Positions 48,301 to 50,029 of a DNA stretch of 62,012 nt are shown here, one piece after another. The notes below the pieces were generated by a model. That model was not told the origin of the DNA. It saw only the letters and a list, made by a program, of their open reading frames with translations, and did not search any database. This stretch comes from Planctomycetaceae bacterium (GTDB lineage Bacteria > Planctomycetota > Planctomycetia > Planctomycetales > Planctomycetaceae): positions 1 to 62,012 of the forward strand of contig JAKFVC010000026.1 of the NCBI GenBank assembly GCA_021732415.1, written 5' to 3'. The translations under genes were made by a program, and so were the position numbers. Numbering within the stretch: position 1 is the first letter of the stretch; the number at the start of each line of letters is the position of its first letter.

Positions 48301-49590
48301 AACCGAGTGGGCCGCTTTAATGCGACCAACACGACCAGCGGCAACATCAGCCTCTCCAACCAGGCCAACCTGCTGACGATCACCGGGATCAGTGAGACGG
48401 GGGGTAACATCACGGTGAGCGCCACTGGCGCACTGACGGTGACGGGAGCCGTGACGACAGCCGCGAACGGCAACATCACGCTGATTGCCAGCGGCACCGA
48501 GACGATCGGTGCGGCGGTCACGGCCGGCGGCTCGGGGGTTGTAACGCTGAACTCGACGGGTGGGAACCTGGCAATTAACGCGCCTGTCTCGGCAGCGTCG
48601 GTCAACCTCCAGGCCAAGCAGAATATCTCGGTCAGCGCTGGTGTGACCACCTATTCCGGGGGCACGATTGCGGTCACTGCAGGTGGATCAATCAGTGCAA
48701 GCGGTGCTGGCCGATTCAACACTTCCGGCCAGGTCATCACGAATTCCGGTACACACCAGATTAATGTGACGAATAAACTGGGGCTGCTCGTGCTCGATCC
48801 GTCAGGGAGCGGAGCATTGAATGTGAGTGGAAACGGCAGCCTGACCCTGAATGGCAACGGTACCGTGGCGGTCAATTCCAATAACGCCGCGGCAATCCAT
48901 GTCGCTACGAACGGCCATGTGAGCGTCTCGGAATTCGACATCACCGGTGGCGTCGATGTCGCAGGAAGCACGCCTTCCGGACTGATTAACAATGTGGCCG
49001 CCACGCCCGATCCTCTGGCGCTGGCACTCCCCCCGGCGCCTGAGAATCTATTTGCCGCTGTGAATTACACCGGCAATACCACTCTCACGCTGAATCCGGG
49101 TACGTATGTCGGAGGCATCAAGAACAGCGGCCAGGGAAACATTGTCCTGCTGCCCGGAATTTACTATCTGCAGGGAGGCGGCTTGCAGGTTTCCGGGAGC
49201 GGTTCCATCACCGGAAAGGGAGTGTTGATCGTCAATGCACCTGGTATCGGCAATACGGTGGACGGCATCAACCTTTCCGGCGAGGGATCAGTCACTCTGT
49301 CCGCGCCAGCGGCAGCCAATCTGCCCAGCAACTACGCTGCCTACAAAGGCATCACGATCTTCCAAGATCCGGAATCGACGGCTTCGATGAACCTCTCGGG
49401 GAACGGCAGACTGACCATCAACGGCATTCTGTACGCTCCGCAGGCGAAACTTAACATCACCGGGAACGGCGGCCTGATGATTAACACCGCCCCCACGGCC
49501 CCGGTGGCACAAGCCATCGTCTATGATGCCAACATCACAGGCATGGGCGGCTTGACGATTAATGTGGATACACAAAGGATCCGGGGATAA
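18307..49590 (+). CDS. Giant multidomain surface protein, 10,427 residues, LEPR-XLL type
   Basis: One open frame of 31,284 bp without stop or frameshift codes for a protein of about 1 MDa, rich in Gly, Ser, Thr, Ala, Asp and Asn with very few Cys. The N-terminus has a basic leader (NPRNSRRRS) and the LEPR-XLL-like motif VELLEVRTLLSG at about residues 42-53; no ordinary signal peptide is seen. Modules in order: beta-rich region (60-600); pentapeptide-like repeats (615-1048); EF-hand-like loop DADHDGQLTLTEL (1245); repeated 60-70-residue modules (1737-2478); RTX repeats (3936-4013); haemagglutinin-like strands; a compositionally distinct insert (6058-6525); autotransporter-type strand region (about 7590-7800); 68-residue repeats (8102-8329); twelve 138-residue repeats (8421-10086); C-terminal beta-helix module (10217-10427). 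It is probably an exported filamentous or layer protein for adhesion or cell contact. The coding call is very safe; the function is inferred. Confidence 0.93.
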   Translation: MLLNSWLTGLRRLFLQNPRNSRRRSTRQDRTVAGEAFSSSHVELLEVRTLLSGVQTFQDNWGAQTTSDADGTTLDFSAVTGGLEFSVQGDVVTVVYADANRTDQLTFHANGQNYSLIGSQASDRFVISDNSQLTLIDSQESDDTVRFDQTIGLTRTGDSTTATRDDSSTFTLTDAENLTGRVSLGTAIRSEVDQSFETWTNVANSFVESELLSAKIPFLDVSLAEGLGRGFASSVPATLSDAKAYAKNLLTVETSSLNTFTDLGALASGLETAFNAATSGNPFTVTAGIYDWSELRFDVSFDASKTFTFAPSLSPAIQSALGAAGIELSAFSNLDVQTRLGGSLEVGIRLDGLSTLNATTGITDRGFLRVQPFSVEVDSHFANLTAAAGLSAQVFGSAATVNIVNGVVDLNARAQLSLDPATADDSGRRTLASLATVPALQFEASGTLDARLPLSAILGNFDLNNYGTPTLILATDSLFVYQDSQLLVTTPEVSVDVAINPALAERLLDLIKQVGDLGQKLPFGLFDQEIPGLGQSLNQLLTNSQSTAEAGGLGGTFKLQDAAGHYLYSDYDSNAGSGQTLNSGVTARGLLEALNPSLASLTQVKFSTDKLDWSHQNLAGFDFAAFRSAGGDSPDFLRGFNFAGADLRGANFNGLDLTGINFIGARFDSSTNFSGAILRQTDFSGADLRGVNVSGLDLRGANFSGASIDGTNFSSSAAFDTHWANVRFSSARQPNVSNLLCNTDLSSLFGSSATSGWKRLSFGLDLSGFALKNWSRFDLSGLDLSGINFSGFNFSGANLRGVSFGGAILDNANLTGAFAWDVKWGTLGSSNNVNVSNVISNQPLPSLGSSTGTPRIWGLGLDLSGFNFSGWDLSDIDFTGVTVTGSDFRGTTLNGAKFSGLDAGMNFSFADFRMVNLNGTTVLRGQFHGANFSGLDFSGITFGNGSTDFSSSNFSGSKNLDGLFSGQSASVTRRYTGVNFNGVDFSGLAPAAKDNVQFGSFQGANFEGSNLSGLNFSGVDLSSAAFHGATVSGAKFDGATLLNANLAEASGNVASATGAFYDTHSSLPTGWTTDASFMAGLNSVVVEDLFATGAPGPAFAFSGGLKFDGQHVNLSLNLQANIDRTFTSTFALDGDNLPAAVKAVLPTTELAGTAYGRGVLALDFDLGVLLGTRDQSVVGLFTVPVPDASSLDPYFRINRFDVGASVGIAGLQASLAAADVGAISLENSHLSLSFAGQVALSSQADADHDGQLTLTELNALKAANPSDWFEHAATITSAAKFDAGLAVALDHVALLGTDVTLSGTLSTEISRTGSDMDATVNPPGDVTVTVTDATLSIPGFVDVSGDFTFEKHESTNGTITTTTIIAAGTNLDVFLGIGGEAGATSGDPIGVRISGASLGVHLERLVDSSGTLPTATGYAVSVTGGAQLVGVSGLSLSGTLSASVNTTGHAINETINVPNGSGPDVPVMIVFANGQNVPTFIGDDVTLSIANLIELTADIRIEKQIVGQQTQVLIGAEHISAFLGVNGVGLTLNNGTLGAVLTSGGPAGTPGGYAIKGSGQVGLTGAGLENIGLTGTVNIEVNKTGAAVNQTVPQRTAAATPVVFTNGTTVSRISPPTNFDITLDDQTFVTGLFQDLAGQIDDLNHSFDVTVDSSGNRTAASSLVEVIPGTDLTIDDLLGAKKLTGAGKFIDYYLAYQTYLTELDAYNNPPLGTDPGPEPQAPGNPGNLPDPGNLRSGINGSITGGQSTFTAVGGRFTSDLAGKTLSFVDGNGNTVATFDIASVTDGNTLQLNSSANQTVSGQAFVIHETQPAPIAPPTLRGLLAYLNNFWISTISANPADGINLTLTNRGVGLSVAIATTQTKTTTLHFGDEFDDYGLKFNSDVTIDLDVHSAIDVTFGVDWVDRKARFDVNTLAMTATAHTDFIAAATFGPIDVSVGNATAQQGSIDVDLGGSVSYVNGGFTFKPQKNGFEAVLPVYASLAGVDLTNGPTPIARVSGGFFNKVELESGTTASVAAGQKTFTVTGTDLIGVIQDGTSGSVAANKTTFTATGSNFTGALKDKFVSFLDNSGNIVATFGIKSVTNGTTLELKTAPGTAFTNRPFVLHELDLRGKFVSFNDNNGVAVATYSIKSATNSTTLELTGAADTGFTNRPFVVYENQSGFTFTHENFDKLLDFKSLTVAQVIQMFPDFRDYLADEVTNSDSLLTQIPFVQTGLNEVLRFADAFNNSVYSKINFDLPRVDLQSGTNGNLAKGQKTFTAGGAGFTNALQNKFLSFLGDDGKIVATFGIKTVTNSTTLELQTAGAADFANRPFVVHEELQRIQTLQQLTDAVNAAGVLPGGVQITFDPVNQVFSIPLTFAESFAPVDAPIDLGFDLGDSLSLSTTAHGAISANANGGLSLYVDLDGHVYSGTAGNIALGSKQFSSSAFTFTNQMVGYKVTLGSETYEIKTFTDAHHVVLDRNAVAAATDATFQVKEGLTLGISEAHLGGSVSLDVTDLSVAAKLGIIGVTAGGAGSGSGIHVAAGAQIVLDRNVATNDLADTQFSFGEIVDGTATSNIHLNFSGDASAHIRGLKINAGLGSDLPIPSAAEVGIYVQDLLHSGAVKTVLTNPSLAFDLVAARVAGTVTASDVVISVPDLSSAFDFSQITFEDIIAGIRTGIDFLDQSLADEPFYNTALPVINRSLADVFAFADEFAAKVDAAAKNSADEIQQVEGIIENALHITDNNSLDPQDQKFSLRLNGNTLDMHVRFDAVFSDIYRFNLDLDTLLPDVQTIGELSDLLGGHGNIQLDAFVNLTIDVGIQFGGSGGTQIFLYDYRPTRELTTSANDTLFSAPGFADGSSDVTESMYQALKSQFVAAIAAAKVGQPANTTLKSIRANVVSAIDASLGANANTDSVFGAGQLLGRRQVALVALQDRLQTDLGAEVVLLAADQIQAADATALGQIDAFQNVKITLDVPVATDQATGTHLSLGARIIGTNLELGLQAGPIKVGVNNGYAVLDGDGNRATDDYATFTVAIDQAAGTPNDDGKFHSNEDLGDNVQVVLTGGFDVNLPVKLDISGFNFPLANPLRIQTNPLYADQGLRQLFNQLTDQPLSIPSQKALTYTYPDFEAEFIRLGGDFSILSLINDPSIVLDGIESGLGAVQDIFDGSIAQDIPLIGDKLHSAAQFLSGMRTGILNDLRAKLSGNGKLIEVVQHALFDVFGPGGLSILRDNTQNGTITIDDVVVGWYDKNGVFLQTWTQGGTLPAGADAIQFDVGLGGVVLGGGVDIPLNVDLPGFALNVDGGFGLELGWAYDFGFGLSTTDGFYLTTNDPATPEFRFDVKAFLTGSPDSSYADATPFDADGKLLFFKVTLQDNDIDPNQAGFQPSGVYGGLTVDYTGNTRNRFTYNHLVSAPLSKLFTVNFGVNAKLDMAATLEVDGVKALPKLKGDLKLDWGWDLQHGASEPHVSIERFRIDVGSFVSDFLKPIADKIQDVLGPFKPIVNGLTDPIDGLGSILPPEVDPNMIGLVNLVLKLQGKPQIDPSFLYAARDMLKLVDQVNGMLGSTGEIYLGTINGLGTTDASATQATDDDLAALPPELQSLVSLDAPPEILSKLNEIKDKSSGGSTKTTRSGFKTLEYVKDISNWLKILQGGDATLFTYQMPVLELKTGFDVTLATILIGPVPVSIKAFGKFNAQADLSFGYDTYGIREAFSTGNPAYVLDGFYVSDFSLPTFKNGKIVPGTGGKDIPEFTLNAIVGVSVAVDIGFAQAGIQGGIELTANFDLQDIGKPVLKKDADGNVLSYSIETDGKIHATELVAMFNYENGGIDNLFNFDAKLELFAGIFADVFGERILDLDLFRITLYEFEHKAPFIEPKLAKQVGSTLYVNVGAKAGDRKYFNTTDGDEKVYVTGEGGTVGVEFDGWYETYSGVTTIVADMGDGNDLFDAHLLQDVTVDVMGGAGNDTLYAGSAGGTLDGGDGDDKLIGNTGADTLLGGQGQDTLNAGADDDRLVGGDGDDVLTGGDGNDTFVFEDGYGRDRFSDSSGNADFDFSNVTSALTVSLDSRGIEVIQGDTNDVRASQADVTALELGSGDDLVYIKEFAERAITITDTSGNDQYRFRMGQADSTKTPGKISIEDTEGDFDEIILEQSRAGDPLTLGSYLVTNGRESVAWSTDVERLTLLGKGAAFDHSNIIDFGGQVTYTKAAGDAVVDLKTTGLRVIASQFATPEAIKAGYLILETYNSLDITHPLNAGNNGYIDARVFKDKANINLNANLLASAGDDWNGTGSGYIRLIAPDGSITNDNDVLIKGTNAHLIVKAYKSLAPLRTDVGSLTVATSLDSLGNVVINEVDSLILTSTDSHNSQENGGLVIPTLAVIPQWVTTVTWDDRATSDWLNQVRDGNDVYAVTSGTGSITLTLNASSALLTLQSGRMETRAHGKPITLTADDFDFSSGEKQIVGTGKLVIRATHDAVDYRLGSAAESAFGFDQSGQQAATANIGVRDFAAMGDSFSLVEIGHAFINSAGVGNTMTFGDIQDNPILKVNFSTRGELAALRNLTTFYADTMTIAGDVQAPDDHIDFFTHRMLINAKNIHDELGPNDSGVTAQTVNFAIDEQLQQGGWIIGEDRVDINVLNSDGTRPYFAFPDELVSIKMDVGSFTRTLNPYSVIDINTNQSIQTAGVIEVHGANSHADVTTDTKLTVLEGGIVAGRDDNNVLTLTAGLLLSVNPGGAVIAGARFDDVNGTPVAVQTGAGADAILNSPHELFIGGTVTTSDQMLLNSGTPQFDYTAYFNGLADVDPHHPLIGHSQYGILLTGTLTSLAANTTLQLKSDADVISRGNINVFGANSDLLIQSGRFVYLEGFTDVRRNARIYGGVDVNGTSLNTADPLLGSSVYVATTSRTITRESGSMIDIRGGQDVDLLGAVVAGGTIGANGVTFSGPSSSISVTAGQQVFLDSGLLASGTVTVNAGTPGADDTLAALFPGKTLPTDDGNDRLSLVITTAGGITTAGSTTDNSGGGIILNAAGNIEVLGSLNAGANVTQTFDANGHFLGETATYSSEPATLTINATGRAYLGGHTLNQGGDLVETGTFLRAAHAMTVNGGDFRTNEGLLVHAASELTVNDPNGSITLTSQNNATVLGLFIAGGRIDTIRDINGGYLGRVPVYFDGDSTVTLQAGGTIEVGQDIVAGKRIDLIGGNGSGGSGPGLTVQGSGRLITLRPDSQINLNAPGEVVILPPGHINEIQSQGFTVSSLGRLTSDVTLAFTVDRVDFTYSGTATLTAAATADNSSIADLVADLQAALEAGNYTIATSNNPSRIVGEPFTELADDPSTAGFVDPDVKIKLRNGTLLFTSPYAITIEDSSVNADQLGVDVSSGTLSSTRLYAIDAAQPGSTVSIGAPLGPNGKLSIGGKVRAYSAINLYSGTSPDGTDIDLGPTGVLETVDGSIQFNAGQYGDIRGEIIARGVGSDIILSAAQTLRIRGHLTASDDIILSAGVALVAHQVSVQIDGTSQLTSTGGGGEILVTGYNDVVFDGVVGTGSNHLATLELNAVHGNLTIPKTSGRIESDALIFLKGAIVDVQGVVHSTLTTASTSDYEITIDATDKAIINGDFQLTGSLLINGTNEVEVFNTTIAITELGQKVRFTGGDIRFGKASTDEFGNPVQLGSQVTSVDRIEFDATGMIEIGSGSVIATSAANSVIDLGAGSLAIAGSLLAGATVNGSDITFGGLSADITITAQDTVSLGGTGIIGGVSQTVGGTLKATGSIVINVSGGTADVSFTMNDFSAFFTQTADNEPANTPHSITINAAQDVRVIGTIEALQDGADISITSGELLLMNGFVKADDQLTLTGGSDETGVGLMVQSFVFAGLDRVSGGTLTTNVGGVITLAATQKVVLGGVIGEVHAGVADAASINVTQAGDLMVTGAVNAANTILFRATNIAVSPDAVIQTQTSGGQVDLRATGSFMIGATTLGTQPALIQSDALVHLAGGTISLDGQIIGTSSTGRVVINAINSVTFFGQVDSANLLEVNAGVGANWNSAQLLGTIVMTDLSGGDVTINGGTLSSSGESHILAGHDVNVTGSVSVGGDPVPVLRPIIVTVPRTIEVITGTRQVAVGSIFVPVVSFVTTKTTEQVGTESVRVGSSFNTADVTLTQTGYYNDTTSTRRSFFVEGIDFFDTDPTIDWKKVYDPLTGNVRTLSVSTTPTAGTEWGALTDNQRDSVMIHLGYRKLYNVSFSNLVTHNTINGIPSDIPWHPTWEHDFTTTTLDTTFEYNGGTGSPTPITFQQYAHTDTARLPVDGWRDKFVQMPAGTESDILRVVSQGTPTTFQADVGLYDEEAQISLRQDRSKKTFYTTDNSEFLYTETDLDNSPERYAIDYESGGVLAYYLDGTRLQKSHAPSWTNGAQFETIDPITGKLAFVHSGYIQATRGRTFLYSTIAEYNVQVGIASKQYHDDRGYQQVLIFTENYYNDHDNWYGFYHNIADTRLQLSYQLVTKPVDVYDLRPKFETGESTVKVVAQQSVTQWQTQSITESQTVLTTSRDLLDSGSALQGTFGAPSIVASSTLTISAGNDVAIHAIIQSTGSDQSLSITAGRDALVNGLVPDGAPAGTLPAIAALLADGQITINAGRDATLGRDSKVVVDSDNDLGTLSEVSILAGRNAVVSGEVTTLNSVRIAATDDIALTGNVTATHLIEATAGTDGTGSITGDINTQLTTFGSQILLTAGGTDGDITLTDSALTGSTLTGITSLTALGGQIVQTGGLITGRKLTARAKEGITANTFVSEYDVQNAGAGDVRLLNIGDVTFTAPLAASNGDIDVTIFGALTVGAINGSQDISLRSTNTFTQTTGTTIGGGELTLQTPNSSYSLTTAVTGLNLTTSVPGNVVLNNTGTQPLELNVAVTDGSLTVTTAGKLIVTQAVSLTNRSGNDITLQAAGDIEIARLLAGAFADAEFDAQFIRLGYLTGTLVAAGFLPADSPQLTYADYQALDQMTARAALVDWLTTTSFPGDIAQEADRQMSLQQPIRTYGNVTLTSTGGAVREVGTGDAAVDVAANAITINSFDGVSGIEFAIQEITSVTNTNDDVTIIDYTGIGQPNEDLTIVKITNTNGSVTVTTPGDLNVYEVYAPGPTADIVLTAGGTFNLLSVNGVTNTVVAGDRLSLHSTGPLLLGSGFTAPNEVSFSSDEDVKLTGATLNISTADSILIRSGSSIRIEGTLESATSITLISDHGDVSMKGTIRGKDGQPLPSLTIIANGNLMTSGDFEGQYRFRSTLNQQTYYSTTADLGVTTVIVNETGAAVGDYAALDLVPFTTNSPIVVKDRVSGLDLFRDSQTGLDYFREVTATGDRFSFRTTESGRYAFSVFNSSLWGMETVYSTTEIFGAGTLYTSADGSDVRLLEDLDPSFAEPVYIELTDTDIIARLVPLTLNDVSNGRATGASISLNEATIGTVANSITLLAQGQVNTSDLVVSSSTGAITIHAADNLLLSNLTAPTINVSTTGFFDFDGGYSAGSLELPFGKTLQTADLMLNAHQDVILRDTLAAEHSVTITAQGAIPFLPTINLTSAGSFIDITSGADIRKTANFAATNGISLTSLGLPDGSGGSVVITGNLSAGSGLLTINTTQDDSSITDTVTGTGGFLLSGGGTLTLPGTLSMSGATTIADGQLVLNASHNTANVVIQIGGTLAGATTISGSVTADNGGQFSPGQMLGLTTGIITIDGNLNLSSGSTLNIEVAGSLPGTNLDQLRITGSNRTVALNGASLVVNAAIQPALGSSYRIIDNTSSTNVIGTFAGLPEGAIFGTTSGSFQISYVGGDGNDVVLSVVLTTVLSLDVNGNLVVTDIKAAGLNDTLTIQSDTANNRYIISDPNNTLGLSGVITGATFSNYAHTIMVPFSSVPGNILFDTRGGDDSLIVDFSLGTFSRVVNFDGGTGSNSLTITGGTFASQQLDVVDSDTGSVTLTGNLQIAFDSVATVSSTTITTATTVNFSSASEAIIVAAGTGSRTTVDSDQASAFTFTNPTQLLTLNAGDTGNDVINVSGLGVGFSADLTLTGQTGSDTVNMTGAISLVAGDLSINAETVSFQATVAAQNLSVTGTMVGQTASVSVSGTTNFNATTVTLANANNNFGVFNITASNATLVDVNGIDLGTVTLSGALNLSAGGNVTDSGTLTITGTTTIAAGNNDVTLDSAANNFASAVHVTAANATLVDVNGIDLGTLILSGAMNLSAGGNVTDSGPLTITGTTTIAAGSGNVTLDSAANNFVGAVHITAANATLVDGNGICLGTVTLSGVLNLRAGGNVTDSGPLTITGTTTITAGSSNVTLDSAANNFVGTVHITAANVTLVDVNGIDLGTVTLSGALSATTGGDLTISGPVSDSSADLQAAGSIIETSGGTLASNGTTNLRATNGSINLSGANILVGDVTGASFGAITLNDTVNLNLGALTAGNGLTVTTSGDLLVNSLVSSTSGAINATAGGAIIETGSGAFQTPGLLTTSSATGQTLNGTNTVASFNATNTISGDIRLHNSASLLTITGISETGGNITINTTGVLTTTGVVTTAANGNITLIASGTETLGAAVTAGGSGIVTLGSTGGDLLIKAVVSSTSGNINATAGGAITESGSGAFQTPGLLTTSSAGGQTLNGANTVGSFSATNTISGDISLTDTASQLMITGISETGGNITVLTTGALTTTGAVTTAANGNITLLASGTETVGAAVTAGGSGVVTLNSTGGDLLINSVVGSTSGAINATATGTIIESGSGAFQTPGLLTTSSTSGQTLNGANKVGSFQATNTTSGDIRLTDTASLLTITGISETGGNIAVNVTGALTTTGAVTTAANGNITLLASGTETLGATVIAGGSGIATLNSTGGDLLINAVVSSTSGAINATAGGAIVESGSGAFQTPGLLTANSATGQTLNGANTVGSFHATNTTTGNISLTDTASLLTITGISETGGNITVLNTGALTTTGAVTTAVNGNVTLLASGTETLGAAVAAGGSGVVTLNSTGGDLLVNALVSSTAGAINATAKWAIIESGSGAFQTPGLLTTSSATGQTLNGANRVGSFNATNTTSGNISLTDTASLLTITGISETGGNITVLNTGALTTTGAVMTAANGNITLLATGTETVGAAVTAGGSGIVTLNSTGGDLLIKAVVGSTSGNINATAGGAIVESGSGAFQTPGLLTTSSASGQTLNGANTVGSFNATNTISGDIRLTDTASELTITGISETGGNITVSATGALTTTGAVTTAANGNITLLASGTETLGAAVTAGGSGIVTLNSTGGSLLVNALVSSTSGNINATVQGAITESGGGAFQTTGLLTTNSTSGQTLNGANRVGSFNASNTTTGNISLTDTASLLTITGISETGGNITVLNTGALTTTGSVTTAANGNITLLATGTETVGAAVTAGGSGVVTLNSTGGDLLVNAVVSSTSGNINATGGGAITESGGGAFQTPGLLTTSSASGQTLNGANRVGSFKATNTTSGDIRLTDTASPLTITGISQTGGNITVGATGALTTTGAVTTAANGNITLLASGTETVGAAITAGGSGVVTLNSTSGDLLINALVSSTAGAINTTAKGAIIESGNGAFQTPGLLTTSSASGQTLNGANRVGSFKATNTNSGDIRLTNTASGDIRATDKASPLTIIGISETGGNITVNATGALTTTGAITTAANGNITLLASGTEMLGAAVTAGGSGVVTLNSTGGSLLVNAVVGSTSGNINATAKGAIIESGSGAFQTPGLLTTSSASGQTLNGPNRVGSFNATNTTSGSINLTDTASLLIITGISETGGNITVRATGTLTTTGAVTTAPNGNITLFASGTETLGAAITAGGSGVVTLNSTGGSLLVNTVVSSTSGNINATAKGAIIESGSGAFQTTGLLTTSSTSGQMLNGANRVGSFHAANTTSGDISLTDTASLLTITGISETGGNITVHATGALTTVGRVMTAANGNITLLASGTETIGAAVIAGGSGVVTLNSTGGSLLVNTVVSSASGNIYATATGAIVESGSGAFQTTGLLTTSSTSGQTLNGANRVGRFNATNTTSGNISLSNQANLLTITGISETGGNITVSATGALTVTGAVTTAANGNITLIASGTETIGAAVTAGGSGVVTLNSTGGNLAINAPVSAASVNLQAKQNISVSAGVTTYSGGTIAVTAGGSISASGAGRFNTSGQVITNSGTHQINVTNKLGLLVLDPSGSGALNVSGNGSLTLNGNGTVAVNSNNAAAIHVATNGHVSVSEFDITGGVDVAGSTPSGLINNVAATPDPLALALPPAPENLFAAVNYTGNTTLTLNPGTYVGGIKNSGQGNIVLLPGIYYLQGGGLQVSGSGSITGKGVLIVNAPGIGNTVDGINLSGEGSVTLSAPAAANLPSNYAAYKGITIFQDPESTASMNLSGNGRLTINGILYAPQAKLNITGNGGLMINTAPTAPVAQAIVYDANITGMGGLTINVDTQRIRG
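20149..21450 (+). repeat. Pentapeptide-like repeat region within the giant protein
   Basis: Residues about 615-1048 of the giant protein contain dozens of A(D/N)LxG-type five-residue repeats, here mostly as NFSGA, DLSGL, DLRGA, NFNGV and similar. They should fold as right-handed quadrilateral beta-helix blocks. The array is broken into several blocks by linkers with conserved start words (DTHWANVRF, DVKWGTLG, FDTHS). It lies near the N-terminus, before the calcium-binding segments. Confidence 0.85.
23515..25740 (+). repeat. Repeated 60-70-residue beta modules in the giant protein
   Basis: About six related modules recur at nucleotides near 23515, 24330 (cut short), 24414, 24634 (N-terminal half missing), 25030 and 25540 (diverged). 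The common pattern is G-T-x-G-S-x-A-x-G-Q-K-T-F-T-A, then FVSFLDNSG, VATFGIKSV, TTLEL and FTNRPFVVHE. The modules are separated by unrelated sequence, so they are shuffled inserts rather than one tandem array. Confidence 0.8.
30106..30345 (+). repeat. RTX (haemolysin-type calcium-binding) repeats in the giant protein
   Basis: Residues about 3934-4013 contain at least six GGxGxD-type nonapeptides (GGAGNDTLY, GGDGDDKLI, GGQGQDTLN, GGDGDDVLT, GGDGNDTFVF). Such repeats bind Ca2+ and fold into a parallel beta-roll outside the cell, which supports an extracellular location. They lie mid-protein, unlike type I secretion substrates in which they are near the C-terminus. Confidence 0.92.
36480..37880 (+). 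other. Compositionally distinct insert in the giant protein
   Basis: Residues about 6058-6525 differ from the surrounding Gly/Ser/Thr repeats: they are rich in Tyr, Phe, Trp, His, Lys and Arg (FFVEGIDFFDTDPTIDWKK, YYNDHDNWYGFYHN). The DNA from about 37260 to 37680 is near 40% G+C by hand count of several 60-base lines (22 of 60 at 37441-37500), clearly below the flanks. The frame stays open and repeat-like sequence resumes after it. Its family is not recognised. Confidence 0.75.
42610..43293 (+). repeat. 68-residue (204-bp) tandem repeats, about 3.4 copies
   Basis: The word NATLVDVNGIDLGT or a close variant recurs at exactly 204-bp spacing (42610, 42814, 43018, 43222); the last copy is cut after about 24 residues. 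Each unit contains LSAGGNVTDSG, TITGTTTI and VTLDSAANNF. One copy has a Cys (GNGICLGT) where the others have Asp. The array precedes the longer 138-residue array by about 270 bp. Confidence 0.92.
43567..48564 (+). repeat. Twelve 138-residue (414-bp) tandem repeats
   Basis: Twelve consecutive copies, each starting with (D/S)LL(V/I)(N/K)xxV and passing through ESGSGAFQT(P/T)GLLT, GQTLNGAN, LTITGISETGGNI, ALTTTGAVTTAANGNIT and GGSGVVTLNSTGG, fill 4998 bp. That equals 12 x 414 bp plus 30 bp. The extra 30 bp is a 10-residue duplication (SGDIRLTNTA then SGDIRATDKA) in the ninth copy. Codon-level identity between copies is high. The expected fold is a stacked beta-helix, each copy lengthening a rod. 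Confidence 0.95.
48955..49590 (+). other. C-terminal beta-helix module of the giant protein
   Basis: The last ~210 residues differ from the repeats: a Pro-rich link (LALALPPAPENLF) is followed by short strands typical of the helix seen in pilus-assembly and TadG-like proteins (TLNPGTYVGGI, LLPGIYYLQGGGL, GVLIVNAPG, INGILYAPQAKLNITGNG). It ends with IRG and a TAA stop. No sorting signal, LPXTG or PEP-type motif follows. Confidence 0.65.
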
Positions 49591-50029
49591 GTCACTTGAG
49601 CAAGTTGCTCCTTCGACGTTTTGTAGGTTGCCAGACAGTTGTTCTCCACGGTCTGGTGATCAACCCCACTTACCGCTTGTGAAACCGCGCAGGAACCGAT
49701 CGATCCCGAGCGCACACTAGCTTGATCTCAATACCTCGCACGCACCCAAATCTTGCCGATTTGCACCAACGTCACCGCAACAAATTGTCGCAAACCGAAT
49801 TCCTGTTTAATCCGTCGCGACCGTTATGGGCCGGGCAATTTGCTTAATCCGTAATGCGCAAAGCGTCCGAATTAGAGAATTACGGATCGGCCGTACAAGA
49901 AATTGGGCCACATCTCTACGTACGCGCCAAGATTCGGGCATGGACTTAAGAGATCTATGGATGCTGGACGTTTCCGGGTGAGTGGAAGGAGTGCAACGAC
50001 CTGTTGCCTCCTCAGGGAGGAACCCACAA
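49591..50029. other. Gap between the giant gene and the barrel gene
   Basis: No gene is seen in about 440 bp. A palindrome with arms ATCCGTAAT (49847-49855) and ATTACGGAT (49879-49887) may be a regulatory site or weak terminator. A very good ribosome-binding site (GGAGG at 50016-50020) ends the gap and sets the start of the next gene. The minus-strand frame through this area looks like a shadow. Confidence 0.5.
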
